Below, piece after piece: positions 37,045 to 45,467 of a stretch of DNA of 64,000 nt (positions within the stretch are counted from its first letter, which is position 1; each line of letters starts with the position of its first letter). The position numbers and the translations under genes were made by a program. Source of the DNA: Pseudomonadota bacterium (GTDB lineage Bacteria > Pseudomonadota > Gammaproteobacteria > Eutrophobiales > Eutrophobiaceae); the NCBI GenBank assembly GCA_013112535.1, contig JABFGI010000005.1, forward strand, positions 1 to 64,000. Reading direction: 5' to 3'. The notes below the pieces were generated by a model. The model did no database searches. It was not told the DNA's origin and saw nothing but the letters and a program-made list of their open reading frames with translations.

Positions 37045-38330
37045 TGCGCATTCATATTAAAGAAGGACACTTGATTGACCCGGCAAATAAACTGGATGCC
37101 AAACAGGACTTGTATATTGCTGATGGAAAAATTGTCGGTATAAAAAAGAAACCGCAAGGTTTTGAAAGCGATGTTCAAATTGATGCCAAAGACAAACTTG
37201 TATTACCAGGACTCATTGATCTGTGTGCAAGATTACGTGAGCCCGGCTTTGAGCATAAGGGAACCATTCTGACTGAGAGTCTCGCTGCAAGTAGTAGTGG
37301 CATCACATCAATATGTTGTCCACCTGATACCGATCCAATTATTGATACTCCCGCTGTTGTTGAATTTATTAATCAACGTTCGCGCGATGCAGGCCTAACC
37401 AACATCTATCCTTTAGGCGCGCTGACACAGGGCTTAAAAAGTGAACAACTCTCGGAAATGTACCTGTTGAAACAGGCAGGTTGTATTGGCGTCAGCAATG
37501 CACTTAGTCCAATTGATAATGCTGAAGTATTAAGACGTTCTTTTGAATATGCACACAGCTGCGAATTAACTGTATTCTTATATGCAGAAGATAAAGCATT
37601 AAAAAATAATGGCACTGCACATGAAGGTGCTATCAGTACACGACTTGGCTTACCGGCTATTCCAGAAAGCGCCGAAACAGTTGCAATAAGCAGAGCGTTA
37701 TTATTAGCTGAACAAACAGGTGTTCGACTGCATTTTTGCAGACTTTCCTCTGCACGCAGTGTAAGCCTGATTAAAGCAGCACAGGAACAAGGTTTACCGA
37801 TTACGGCAGATGTTGCCATTTGTAATCTTCATCTGACTGATATGGATATAGCCGATTACAATAGTGATTGTCATCTACAACCACCACTGCGTAGTGAACG
37901 TGACCGTGCCGGGCTCATTACTGGAATAAATGACGGAGCAATAACGGCAGTATGCTCCGATCACCAACCGCACGATGTTGACGCAAAAGCAGCGCCGTTT
38001 AGTTTGACTGAACCTGGCGCATCAACTATTGAACTTTTATTACCTTTAATGATGCACCTGGTTAATCGAAAAGAATTAAAACGGGAAAAAGCCATTTCAT
38101 TATTGACCTCACAGCCGGCCAATATACTTAATATTGATAAAGGATCTCTAGAAACAGGTAAGGATGCCGACATTTGTATCTTTGACACGGAAGCAGATAA
38201 CAGTGTTAATAAAACAAACTTACTCAGTGCTGGTAAAAACACACCGTTTCTTAACTGGGAACTGCAAGGTGCCGTGACACACACATTACTCAATGGCAAA
38301 GTTGTTTTCGATAGAAGCAAACCTGATTAA
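37041..38330 (+). CDS. pyrC': PyrC', non-catalytic dihydroorotase homologue
   Basis: 429 residues, dihydroorotase family. The metal-binding motif expected as DxHxHxREPG reads [10 protein letters not shown], so both zinc histidines are missing. Later blocks are partly kept ([16 protein letters not shown] and [20 protein letters not shown], which keeps the Asp). This matches the inactive PyrC' (PyrX) that holds Pseudomonas-type ATCase together. An active dihydroorotase must be encoded elsewhere. ATGA overlap with pyrB ensures matched synthesis of the two subunits. Confidence 0.93.
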   Translation: MMRIHIKEGHLIDPANKLDAKQDLYIADGKIVGIKKKPQGFESDVQIDAKDKLVLPGLIDLCARLREPGFEHKGTILTESLAASSSGITSICCPPDTDPIIDTPAVVEFINQRSRDAGLTNIYPLGALTQGLKSEQLSEMYLLKQAGCIGVSNALSPIDNAEVLRRSFEYAHSCELTVFLYAEDKALKNNGTAHEGAISTRLGLPAIPESAETVAISRALLLAEQTGVRLHFCRLSSARSVSLIKAAQEQGLPITADVAICNLHLTDMDIADYNSDCHLQPPLRSERDRAGLITGINDGAITAVCSDHQPHDVDAKAAPFSLTEPGASTIELLLPLMMHLVNRKELKREKAISLLTSQPANILNIDKGSLETGKDADICIFDTEADNSVNKTNLLSAGKNTPFLNWELQGAVTHTLLNGKVVFDRSKPD

Positions 38331-38361
38331 GTATAAATAAAAAGTAGTTTAAGGATTTTTC

Positions 38362-39249
38362 ATGGCTCATCCCGCAACACGTAATACATTATATGTCGAA
38401 CAGGCAAAACTTCTGGCGCAAGATGCATACGAAGACGGTCAGTATCATATGCGTTTACAAGCACCCGAAACGGCAGCGCATGCCAAACCTGGACATTTTA
38501 TTCACATGCAATGCGATCCTTCTTTAGCAATGCGACGACCGATGTCTATTATGCGTAGTGATCCAAAAACGAAAACGATAGATGTACTTTATAAAGTACA
38601 TGGACAAGGAACTGATCTGTTATCAAAACGACAGGTTGGCGATAAAATTGATTTGATTGGCCCAATAGGACAATCATTTAAAATGGACACTTATAAAAAA
38701 CGACCATTATTAATTGGTGGCGGTGTAGGCATACCACCTATGGTTTTTCTTGCCGAGCATATCAAGAAAACAACAAAGGGATTAAGCCCGTTAGTCATCA
38801 TGGGTTCGGAAATTCCTTTCCCGTTCAAAAGTCGCCCTTCACAAATCATGCTGAATGAAATGCCAGCGGATGTCATTGCCAGCATGCCTTTACTCGATGA
38901 TTGGGGAATTCCCTCACGCTTAACCAGCTTACAAGACTATGCGGGATGTTTTAATGGTTACGTTACAGATCTGGCGCGTTACTGGTTAGATAATCTGGAC
39001 GATGATGAACGACAGGAAGTTGAAATTTTCAGCTGTGGTCCCACACCAATGCTTAAGGCTGTAGCCCAATTGGCTAAAGAATACGATTTACCCTGCCAGG
39101 TATCGCTTGAAGAATACATGGCCTGTGCCGTAGGTGGCTGTGCGGGTTGTACCGTATTAATTGAAACGGACAATGGCCCGGCAATGAAACGTGTTTGCGT
39201 TGATGGCCCAGTGTTTGAAGCAGAAACGGTTATTCAATTCCAGACTTAA
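38362..39249 (+). CDS. dihydroorotate dehydrogenase electron-transfer subunit-like (PyrK family)
   Basis: 295 residues. FAD domain with MRRPMSIMR, nucleotide domain with PLLIGGGVGIPPMVFLAEHI, and near the C-terminus the 2Fe-2S cluster motif EEYMACAVGGCAGCTVLI plus RVCVDGPVF, the PyrK arrangement. PyrK passes electrons from class 1B PyrD to NAD. No pyrD is in the window and gammaproteobacteria normally use membrane PyrD, so the partner is unclear. It sits 31 bp after pyrC' in the same direction. Confidence 0.9.
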   Translation: MAHPATRNTLYVEQAKLLAQDAYEDGQYHMRLQAPETAAHAKPGHFIHMQCDPSLAMRRPMSIMRSDPKTKTIDVLYKVHGQGTDLLSKRQVGDKIDLIGPIGQSFKMDTYKKRPLLIGGGVGIPPMVFLAEHIKKTTKGLSPLVIMGSEIPFPFKSRPSQIMLNEMPADVIASMPLLDDWGIPSRLTSLQDYAGCFNGYVTDLARYWLDNLDDDERQEVEIFSCGPTPMLKAVAQLAKEYDLPCQVSLEEYMACAVGGCAGCTVLIETDNGPAMKRVCVDGPVFEAETVIQFQT

Positions 39250-39253
39250 GGTC

Positions 39254-39916
39254 ATGTCAGAAAAATCAAGTATCGTCACGAGCAACCAGATTGGTGTTCA
39301 TAAAGATCTTGAAAGCAAAATAAAAAAGCATCTTGCCAACCCTTTCAGAAAACCTTATAGACCTTTTAGTGCTGAAATATTCTATAAAGCGAATGAGATA
39401 ATAAACAATCTAAAGCTGCCTATCATACTTGATTCGGGTTGTGGCACAGGCGAAAGCAGTTATATTTTATCTCAGCAACACCCTGATGCATTAGTCATTG
39501 GAATAGATAAATCAGAAAAACGACTGGAAAAATTTATATCAGATGATAATTTTTATGATAAAGATAATTTAATCTTAATAAGAGCCGACGTAATTGATAT
39601 CTGGCGAATGATAAAACAATCAAACTGGAATATTCATAAACACTATCTGCTTTACCCCAATCCCTGGCCCAAAAAAGATCAACTAAAACGCCGCTGGCAT
39701 GGACACCCTGTTTTTCCGGAAATGTTAGGTCTATGCGATTGCATTGAATTGCGAACCAATTGGCGAATCTATGCAGAAGAATTTCTTGTTGCTTTAAGGA
39801 TGATTACCAGTAAAGAAGTTTTATTAAGTAGTATAGAAATTAATCAATTCATAAGTCCTTTTGAGAAAAAGTATTATGAAAGCGGGCATGAGTTGTATCG
39901 AGTAACAACCGCATAG
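39254..39916 (+). CDS. TrmB-like tRNA (guanine-N7)-methyltransferase
   Basis: 220 residues from ATG 39254, 4 bp after the PyrK-like gene, with TTAAGGTC just before the start. SAM-binding LDSGCGTGESSYIL is followed by acidic VIGIDKSEKRLEKF, and the TrmB signature YPNPWPKKDQLKRRWHGHPVFPEML is clear. It should methylate G46 of tRNA or act on a related target. The family often has HH after PWPK; here DQ replaces it, so it could be one of the TrmB paralogues. Confidence 0.82.
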   Translation: MSEKSSIVTSNQIGVHKDLESKIKKHLANPFRKPYRPFSAEIFYKANEIINNLKLPIILDSGCGTGESSYILSQQHPDALVIGIDKSEKRLEKFISDDNFYDKDNLILIRADVIDIWRMIKQSNWNIHKHYLLYPNPWPKKDQLKRRWHGHPVFPEMLGLCDCIELRTNWRIYAEEFLVALRMITSKEVLLSSIEINQFISPFEKKYYESGHELYRVTTA

Positions 39917-39920
39917 TGTC

Positions 39921-39940
39921 ATTCCCATGTAGATGGGAAT
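39921..39940. repeat. dRS3-like palindromic 20-mer
   Basis: ATTCCC-N8-GGGAAT, flanked by GTC before and CCAGTC after, exactly the layout of the copies at 11946 and 55952. Confidence 0.75.
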
Positions 39941-40269
39941 CCAGTCAAACAATAATCACCTTCATTCTTCTTAATTTCATATTTCGTCTGATAACGCATC
40001 GTGCACAGGGTCATTATTAATCCAATGGACTAAAACGGACGTCCTCAATTATATATCCTGATTTGTTCTACCTCCTGCATCCATGCAGTCCTGTCCGTTT
40101 TCCCCTATCAATATCACCTAACCCGGCAAAACAACACATACATAAAAGTGTCATATATTACAAATAACGCATCGATCTCTAACTAATTGATATCGCTTTA
40201 ATAAACACTACTTTTTAAAAGATGTAAATACTATGGGACACTTAGAGTTTATATATTGAAAACAGCAAA

Positions 40270-40337
40270 GTGGACACCCTTGATAAAGAGGCAATATAAT
40301 TCATTTATTACTTATCTCATTGAAACAAGGAGCGTTT
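40270..40337 (+). promoter_or_regulatory. promoter/RBS module, copy A
   Basis: TGGACA (40271-40276), an 18 bp spacer and TATAAT (40295-40300) form a near-consensus sigma-70 promoter. About 28 bases later comes AAGGAG. The whole 67 bp is about two-thirds identical, without gaps until the last bases, to 55212-55278. Both copies lie ahead of a short frame and then an unknown accessory gene. Confidence 0.6.
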
Positions 40338-40386
40338 CCCAGTGTTACCAATTAAAATATATAGTCTATTACCGGACACCCTGTTC

Positions 40387-40403
40387 CATAACGCTTAGTT
40401 ATG
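40387..40403 (+). repeat. minimal attC-like palindrome
   Basis: CATAAC GCTTA GTTATG: the outer boxes match the ATAAC and GTTAT ends of the attC site at 40912-40975, but only a five-base loop remains. It could be a collapsed attC left of the first cassette-like gene. Confidence 0.35.
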
Positions 40404-40437
40404 TGATAAAGATAATTACTCCGAAAGGTAATTGATT

Positions 40438-40887
40438 ATGAAAATCCACCCTAATAGTTCATGGTCAAAAGACGAGATATTTAATTATCTTGATCAAGCT
40501 ACTACCCCGATAAGAATTTCTTGCACTGATGACGATGGCTATCCTGTCATTTGTTCGCTTTGGTTTATCCATCAAGATGGCGTTTTATGGGCTGCATCAC
40601 ACCGAAACTCTTATATTATAAAAGCACTTAAAAACAACCCTAAGACTGGTTTTGAAGTGGCCACGAATGAATATCCTTATCATGGAGTAAGGGGCAAGGC
40701 GGATATCACTCTTTTGGAAGATAGTTCTGTAAATATTCTAGAAAAAGTAATCACCAAATATTTACAGGGTAGTAATAAAAAATTGTCAAACTGGCTCTTG
40801 AGCAGAAAAAAGGATGAATACGCTATAAGAATATGCCCCATCTCAATAAATGCATGGGATTTTTCTAAAAGAATGGTGCGAGATTAA
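40438..40887 (+). CDS. pyridoxamine 5'-phosphate oxidase-like FMN-binding protein
   Basis: 149 residues from ATG 40438 with AAAGG upstream. The fold type is suggested by TPIRISCTDDDGYPVICSLW, VLWAASHRNSYIIKAL and KTGFEVATNEYPYHGVRGKA, all typical of split-barrel flavin-binding proteins of the PNPOx-like superfamily. The C-terminus ends KDEYAIRICPISINAWDFSK. The substrate is unknown. It lies between a minimal attC-like palindrome and a good attC site, so it looks like an integron gene cassette, consistent with its lack of relation to neighbours. Confidence 0.8.
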   Translation: MKIHPNSSWSKDEIFNYLDQATTPIRISCTDDDGYPVICSLWFIHQDGVLWAASHRNSYIIKALKNNPKTGFEVATNEYPYHGVRGKADITLLEDSSVNILEKVITKYLQGSNKKLSNWLLSRKKDEYAIRICPISINAWDFSKRMVRD

Positions 40888-40911
40888 TGAGCAATCCTAT
40901 TCTCAGGCATC

Positions 40912-40975
40912 ACATAACAAGGCGCTCAAGCGGGGCAAAGTGCTTTGCACTTCGCCCCTTAGCTGAGAGTTATAA
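40912..40975 (+). repeat. integron-type attC recombination site
   Basis: 64 bp. The left end ACATAACAAGGCGCTCAAGCGGGGC pairs imperfectly with the right end GCCCCTTAGCTGAGAGTTATAA. The outer R boxes are ATAAC and GTTAT. The arms GCGGGGC and GCCCC, and the central AAAGTGC/GCACTT, close the hairpin, and the right arm carries unpaired extra bases, as in bacterial attC sites. The right-hand TTAGCTGAG-GTTA pattern closely resembles Vibrio-type cassette repeats. It starts 24 bp after one gene and ends 10 bp before the next, the cassette layout. Confidence 0.75.
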
Positions 40976-40985
40976 GGATTGAAGT

Positions 40986-41363
40986 ATGCAAGTAACTCTT
41001 TTATGGGCGGCCACTTTTACGAGCTTTGTGACCTTTGCGATCCATACGTTTGTTGGCGGGCGGAGAGTCGCGAAACCTTTTCTAAAAGATAGAAGCTTGC
41101 CCCTTGCTTCAAAATGGTTAAATTATTATTGTTGGCATATTACAACTGTTTATACGTTTTCAATGGGTTTCGCGTACGCATTTGTTGCTTTGAATCCGGA
41201 CAGGCCAGATTTGGTTGTTTTTCTAAGTGTTTTAAACTGTGCCTTAGCGATACTCAGTGTAGCCGTTGCATTAAAAGGAAACATAAATCCGTTTAGGTTT
41301 CCATCCACATCATTGTTTGCCAGTGTTTCTCTGTTTGGCGTATTAAGTTTGTTTGTGAGTTAG
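40986..41363 (+). CDS. small four-helix membrane protein, cassette-like
   Basis: 125 residues with hydrophobic segments at about 3-22, 50-70, 76-95 and 106-124. No family is recognised. The start lies only 10 bp after the attC site, as in gene cassettes; TAAGGATTGAAG just before ATG supplies the ribosome-binding site. No attC is visible downstream, so this may be the last, stranded cassette of an old array. Confidence 0.65.
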   Translation: MQVTLLWAATFTSFVTFAIHTFVGGRRVAKPFLKDRSLPLASKWLNYYCWHITTVYTFSMGFAYAFVALNPDRPDLVVFLSVLNCALAILSVAVALKGNINPFRFPSTSLFASVSLFGVLSLFVS

Positions 41364-41410
41364 CTATGTACCTGTATTAATGTGTTACCGATGTGAGTGT
41401 ATCGTACCGT

Positions 41411-41473
41411 GGCCTTTTCTTCGTTAGTTCTTTTTGGCCACGCAAAAAGAAGTAGCTCGCCATCAGGCGAAAC
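41411..41473. repeat. dispersed repeat C, copy 1
   Basis: About 63 bp, from GGCCTTTTCTTCG to GCGAAAC, nearly identical to the complement of 54982-55045. A partial copy of its last 30 bases occurs at 55888-55917. It contains the hairpin TTCTTTTT-GGCCACGC-AAAAAGAA. Confidence 0.85.
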
Positions 41474-41574
41474 CTTACTTAAATATAAACTTAATTCTCC
41501 AAGATCATTTACATATAAATCGTAGCAACCTATATTTAATACTTCGTTAAAGAATATTCATACAAGGAAAAACA

Positions 41575-41841
41575 ATGGCGAGTGGTTGGGCTCCTGAAGG
41601 AGCCGTACAAGAACAAATCGATGCGAGTATTAAAGACGCGATTAAACAGGCGCGCAGCGAAATGCCTGTTGGTGAAAGCCTGACGCATTGTGAAGAATGC
41701 GAGGAAACCATTCCTGAGGCTCGCCGTGAAGCCATTGCCGGCGTGCGTTTATGTGTGAATTGCCAGGCTGAGCGCGATAAAAACAAGGAGGTTTTTACTG
41801 GCTTTAATCGGCGAGGCAGCAAGGATAGCCAGTTAAGGTAA
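41575..41841 (+). CDS. DksA/TraR-type zinc finger protein (YbiI-like)
   Basis: 88 residues. C-terminal zinc finger HCEECEETIPEARREAI...CVNCQAE with four Cys (CxxC-x17-CxxC pattern), preceded by a short amphipathic helix. This is the small DksA/TraR family, like E. coli YbiI, which may bind RNA polymerase through the secondary channel. The DxxDxA tip of true DksA is not clear here. Single gene, about 210 bp before the peroxiredoxin. Confidence 0.88.
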   Translation: MASGWAPEGAVQEQIDASIKDAIKQARSEMPVGESLTHCEECEETIPEARREAIAGVRLCVNCQAERDKNKEVFTGFNRRGSKDSQLR

Positions 41842-41893
41842 GGCTTTCCTCATTTTAGCTATTTCTTCTTCATAGATATTATTTATCGACCTG

Positions 41894-41930
41894 ATAGTTA
41901 TTTTTAATAGCCTCTATAGTTTCAAACTAT
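41894..41930 (+). promoter_or_regulatory. OxyR operator
   Basis: Two half sites of the ATAG-N7-CTAT type separated by exactly seven bases: ATAGTTATTTTTAAT (41894-41908) and ATAGTTTCAAACTAT (41916-41930). The second is a perfect match to the OxyR half-site consensus; the first keeps ATAG and the final AT. It abuts a possible promoter with GATAAT at 41952-41957 and lies about 120 bp ahead of the peroxiredoxin start. Confidence 0.7.
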
Positions 41931-42051
41931 ACATAAAATTCCGTTTTCTGCGATAATACGCCCATTAAGATTAAGAACCGTAAAGTAGAAAAATAGTATC
42001 GCTTTATCTGTATAAACAACATCTATAATAATTTCACAAAGGAGACACATC

Positions 42052-42657
42052 ATGGCTGTATTAGTAGGTCGCGAGGCACCTGATTTTACTGCACCGGCTG
42101 TATTGGCCGACGGCACTATCGTTGACGAATTTAATTTATCAAAAGAAATCAAAGGTAAGAATGCGGTTATTTTCTTTTACCCACTGGATTTCACTTTTGT
42201 ATGTCCTTCTGAATTAATCGCGTTCAGTAAACGAGTCGGTGAATTTGAATCTCGCAATACCCAGGTTATTGGTGTTTCTATTGATTCACATTTCACTCAT
42301 AACGCATGGCGTAATACGCCTGTAAACGATGGCGGCATTGGCGCAGTGGGTTATCCTCTGATTGCTGATATGACTCATAGCATTTGTAAAGATTATGATG
42401 TTGAAACGCCTGACGGTGCTGTTGCTTTCCGTGGCTCATTCTTAATTGACACCAACGGTGTTGTTAGGCATCAAGTTGTTAATGATCTGCCTTTAGGTCG
42501 TAACGTTGATGAAATGATTCGTATGGTTGATGCCTTATTATTCCACGAAGAACATGGTGAAGTTTGTCCTGCTGGCTGGAACAAAGGTGATGAAGGCATG
42601 CAAGCTAACCCTGATGGTGTTGCGGCTTATCTTTCTAAGAACGAAGATAAACTGTAA
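42052..42657 (+). CDS. typical 2-Cys peroxiredoxin (Prx1/AhpC family)
   Basis: 201 residues. It reduces hydrogen peroxide and organic peroxides. Peroxidatic Cys is in DFTFVCPSELIAF (about residue 49) and resolving Cys in GEVCPAGWNKG (about 170). The arrangement fits the Prx1/AhpC group, reduced by thioredoxin or AhpF; no reductase gene is adjacent. AAAGGAGA lies just before ATG. The OxyR-like site upstream predicts peroxide induction. A terminator follows 20 bp after the stop. Confidence 0.95.
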   Translation: MAVLVGREAPDFTAPAVLADGTIVDEFNLSKEIKGKNAVIFFYPLDFTFVCPSELIAFSKRVGEFESRNTQVIGVSIDSHFTHNAWRNTPVNDGGIGAVGYPLIADMTHSICKDYDVETPDGAVAFRGSFLIDTNGVVRHQVVNDLPLGRNVDEMIRMVDALLFHEEHGEVCPAGWNKGDEGMQANPDGVAAYLSKNEDKL

Positions 42658-42677
42658 ACATCTCTCAGTTGTGTATT

Positions 42678-42707
42678 AAAAAAGCCCGGATTGACCGGGC
42701 TTTTTTT
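42678..42707 (+). terminator. Rho-independent terminator after peroxiredoxin
   Basis: Stem AAAAAGCCCGG / CCGGGCTTTTT with loop ATTGA and a T run; positioned just after the peroxiredoxin gene. It may serve the convergent nhaA as well. Confidence 0.92.
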
Positions 42708-42732
42708 ATTTCTTATGTTAAATATTAATTAT

Positions 42733-43929
42733 CTAAATTGGATTTAAAACCTCATTCTTTAACTTTAGCCTGAGTATTATGTAACCAACGATACCTGAAA
42801 GTATCGATCCCAGGATAATACCTAATCTCTCATCAAAAAATAGATCAACCCCTGTCTCTTCAAACGCTAATGATCCGATAAACAAACTCATGGTAAATCC
42901 AATACCACATAATGCCGCTGTCCCGTAAAGACTCCACCAATCCATACCTTTCGGCATATTGGTTATTTTAAGTTTTATAAATAGCCAACAGAGGCCAAAT
43001 ATACCAACCTGTTTACCAACAAATAATCCAAGCGCAATTCCAATAGGCACATCGTGAAACATTTCTTTTATACCGACACCACTCAAACTAATACCGGCAT
43101 TGGCAAAAGCAAATACAGGCAACACAAAAAATGCCACTACTGTATGTAAATCATGTTCCATGCTTTTTAACGGTGATATATCCGGATTCTCTTTTGAACG
43201 AATGGGGATAAACATCGCCAGGATAACGCCGGCTAACGTAGCATGTATGCCGGACTTTAAGGCTGCTGCCCACATTATTAAACCTACTAATATATAAGGG
43301 CTCTCGGATATAACATTACGTTTATTCAATATTGTTAATACCACAATACATAACGCAACAATGATTAAGGCAGACATTGAAATTTTAGACGTGTAAAAAA
43401 ATGCAATAATCAAAATAGCACCGATATCATCAAAGATGGCTACCGATGTTAAAAAAACTTTTATCGAAACAGGCACCCGCGAACCGAGTAAGGATAAAAC
43501 ACCTAAAGCAAATGCAATATCCGTTGCCGCTGGTATTGCCCAGCCTTGTAACGCTACAGGATCATCATAATTGAAATAAACATAGATTAATGCCGGAACC
43601 AACATGCCACCAATTGCTCCGACTCCCGGGAGAATAATGTTTCGTTTATCAGAAAGTTCGCCCTCGATTACTTCTCGTTTTAATTCAAGGCCAACTAAAA
43701 AAAAGAACACAGCCATTAACCCGTCGTTAATCCAAAGCAATAATGGCTTGGCAATCTCAAAATTACCTATTCTTATTTCAACGGGTGTTGATAGTAGTAA
43801 ATCGTAATAATGGATCAGGGGTGTATTTGCAAAAATAACTGCAAGTACGGCCGAGAACATTAAAAAGATCCCTCCGGCTGATTCCATTTTGAAGAACGAG
43901 GCAACAAAAGATTCTGACTGGTTATGCAT
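42733..43929 (-). CDS. nhaA: Na+/H+ antiporter NhaA
   Basis: 398 residues, about 12 transmembrane helices. It exchanges one Na+ (or Li+) for two protons and serves in pH and sodium homeostasis, suggesting a saline or alkaline habitat. The start ESAGGIFLMFSAVLAVIFAN and the ion site ATDIAFALGVL with FDDIGAI (the paired Asp of E. coli positions 163/164) are intact. The gene is separated from the upstream comEA-like gene by a terminator, so it has its own promoter in 43930-43990. Confidence 0.96.
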   Translation of the reverse strand: MHNQSESFVASFFKMESAGGIFLMFSAVLAVIFANTPLIHYYDLLLSTPVEIRIGNFEIAKPLLLWINDGLMAVFFFLVGLELKREVIEGELSDKRNIILPGVGAIGGMLVPALIYVYFNYDDPVALQGWAIPAATDIAFALGVLSLLGSRVPVSIKVFLTSVAIFDDIGAILIIAFFYTSKISMSALIIVALCIVVLTILNKRNVISESPYILVGLIMWAAALKSGIHATLAGVILAMFIPIRSKENPDISPLKSMEHDLHTVVAFFVLPVFAFANAGISLSGVGIKEMFHDVPIGIALGLFVGKQVGIFGLCWLFIKLKITNMPKGMDWWSLYGTAALCGIGFTMSLFIGSLAFEETGVDLFFDERLGIILGSILSGIVGYIILRLKLKNEVLNPI

Positions 43930-43990
43930 AATTTATATTCTGTAATGAAAATATAATTTAAATTAATTTAATACAGCATCATAAATAAAA

Positions 43991-44010
43991 AGCCTCCCGT
44001 TTGGGAGGCT
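43991..44010 (-). terminator. Rho-independent terminator between comEA-like gene and nhaA
   Basis: Stem AGCCTCCC / GGGAGGCT with loop GTTT; on the minus strand it is followed by TTTTTATTTAT. It ends the comEA-like transcript. Confidence 0.85.
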
Positions 44011-44067
44011 TTAATTTAAAATAAAGTTTAAAATTAAATACTAAATGTTTTTTGTAAGGCATTAGCC

Positions 44068-44364
44068 TCACCAACCACCATTTTTTCTATCTCCTGCATT
44101 GGCATCACCCACAGATAGTTTTTGATAGTTTGGCTCAATGATGTCACTACCGATACCTATATGCAGCAACTCGGGTACTTTTACAAAAATACCATGTTCT
44201 TCACGATATTCGATTATGTCATTAGCTTGTGTTTCTGATAGCCCACTAATTCCTTTTAGCAACTCGTCTTTTGTTGCAGTATTAAGATTCACCTGGTTTG
44301 CTAAAACAGGTAATGAAAGACTCGCAAGTATCAAACCAAGTCCGGTATTTTTTACTATGTTCAT
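44068..44364 (-). CDS. ComEA-like helix-hairpin-helix exported protein
   Basis: 98 residues. A signal peptide (about 1-22, ending VLANQ) precedes a helix-hairpin-helix DNA-binding domain: VNLNTATKDELLKGISGLSE then IIEYREEHGIFVKVPELLHI, the ComEA hallmark. It would act in the periplasm on incoming DNA during natural transformation, consistent with the pilT/pilU genes downstream. The C-terminal tail is Gly/Asp-rich. It is divergent from the LysR gene, which may regulate it. Confidence 0.88.
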   Translation of the reverse strand: MNIVKNTGLGLILASLSLPVLANQVNLNTATKDELLKGISGLSETQANDIIEYREEHGIFVKVPELLHIGIGSDIIEPNYQKLSVGDANAGDRKNGGW

Positions 44365-44509
44365 AATTAACCTCCATCAGGTTGTTTGTATTAAAGCGTA
44401 TTTACTTGTTCCAGTTACTATGATGGAGCGACTCGGGAAAAGTTTATATTTGTTTTATTAATAATTCTTATATATATTATTCGTATTGCTTATTACTGAG
44501 ATTAACAGG

Positions 44510-45412
44510 ATGAATGATATTGATATTGGTTTATTAAGAACATTTATGATTCTTGCTGATACACAAAGTTTTACGCAAACAGCCAAGCGCGTATACCGTT
44601 CTCAATCCGCAGTAAGTATGCAGATTGCAAAACTTGAAGAATTACTAGATTGCACTTTGTTTATCAGAGATAAACGTAATGTAAAGTTAACTGTTGATGG
44701 TGAAAGATTGCGTCATCATGCAAGCCAGATTGTCTCGCTTTCAGATAATTTAATGAATCAATTTATAAAAGACGAAGTCGTTGGCAATATAAATTTTGCA
44801 TCGCCTGAAGATTTCGCTACTCATTATTTACCGGATATTCTTGCTGACTTTGTTAAGTCTCATCCTCGTATTACCTTGAATGTAAATTGTGATTTGACTT
44901 TAACGTTGCTAAAGGAATTTAAGGAAGATAAGTACGATTTAATTGTCATAAAGCAAGAACCCGGCCGCATTTATAAAGACGCAAAACCCTTAACACGTGA
45001 AGAACTGGTATGGGTTGGCCATAATCCTGATATACAGGAAATTACTTTTACAAAAACAAAAAAAAATTGTCAGAAAAAATACGGCTACTTTCCACTGGTT
45101 TTATCACCCGCACCCTGTGTATACAGACAGGGCGCTCTGGAAGCTTTGGATAAGGCAGGCGTACCATGGAAAATTGTTTATACCAGCCCCAGTTTCGCTG
45201 GTGCAATCGCAGCAGTTAAAGCTGGACTTGGCTTTACAGTTTTTCCCAGAGAAATGGTGTCGAAGAATTTAACAGTATATGAAAGTTCGCGCGGCTGGCC
45301 AAAATTAAAAAGCGCGGAAATTTGTTTGCTAGCAAAACCGAATACGACGCCAGCAATCGAATCTTTAATCGATTATATAATTGAAAGAATTTCGATTATT
45401 AAAACAATGTAA
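44510..45412 (+). CDS. LysR family transcriptional regulator (LrhA-like)
   Basis: 300 residues from ATG 44510; a longer frame from TTG 44486 is less likely. N-terminal winged HTH: LLRTFMILADTQSFTQTAKR, then RSQSAVSMQIAKLEELL. The C-terminal effector domain resembles LrhA/HexA-type regulators (INFASPEDFATHYLPDILAD). The effector is unknown. It is divergent from the ComEA-like gene across about 145 bp, the typical LysR-target layout. Confidence 0.9.
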   Translation: MNDIDIGLLRTFMILADTQSFTQTAKRVYRSQSAVSMQIAKLEELLDCTLFIRDKRNVKLTVDGERLRHHASQIVSLSDNLMNQFIKDEVVGNINFASPEDFATHYLPDILADFVKSHPRITLNVNCDLTLTLLKEFKEDKYDLIVIKQEPGRIYKDAKPLTREELVWVGHNPDIQEITFTKTKKNCQKKYGYFPLVLSPAPCVYRQGALEALDKAGVPWKIVYTSPSFAGAIAAVKAGLGFTVFPREMVSKNLTVYESSRGWPKLKSAEICLLAKPNTTPAIESLIDYIIERISIIKTM

Positions 45413-45467
45413 TAAAAGAGGTAACGTTAATTCGTTGATTAAGAGATTATTTTAAACTATTAGTAAT

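Larger units (their letters stand above)
39917..40437. other. 520 bp intergenic island start, repeats and promoter module
   Basis: No convincing gene is seen. From left to right it contains a dRS3-like 20-mer at 39921, a nine-base inverted pair AAAACGGAC (40032-40040) and GTCCGTTTT (40093-40101) around CTGCATCCATGCAG, then the promoter-like module at 40270-40337 and a minimal CATAAC-GCTTA-GTTATG palindrome at 40387-40403. A GTG codon at 40342 could start an 18-residue frame ending in that palindrome, probably a remnant. Confidence 0.6.

Noticed and set aside
40076..40089. CTGCATCCATGCAG as a terminator or CRISPR-type repeat
   Set aside because: Short single palindrome with no T run and no further copies found.
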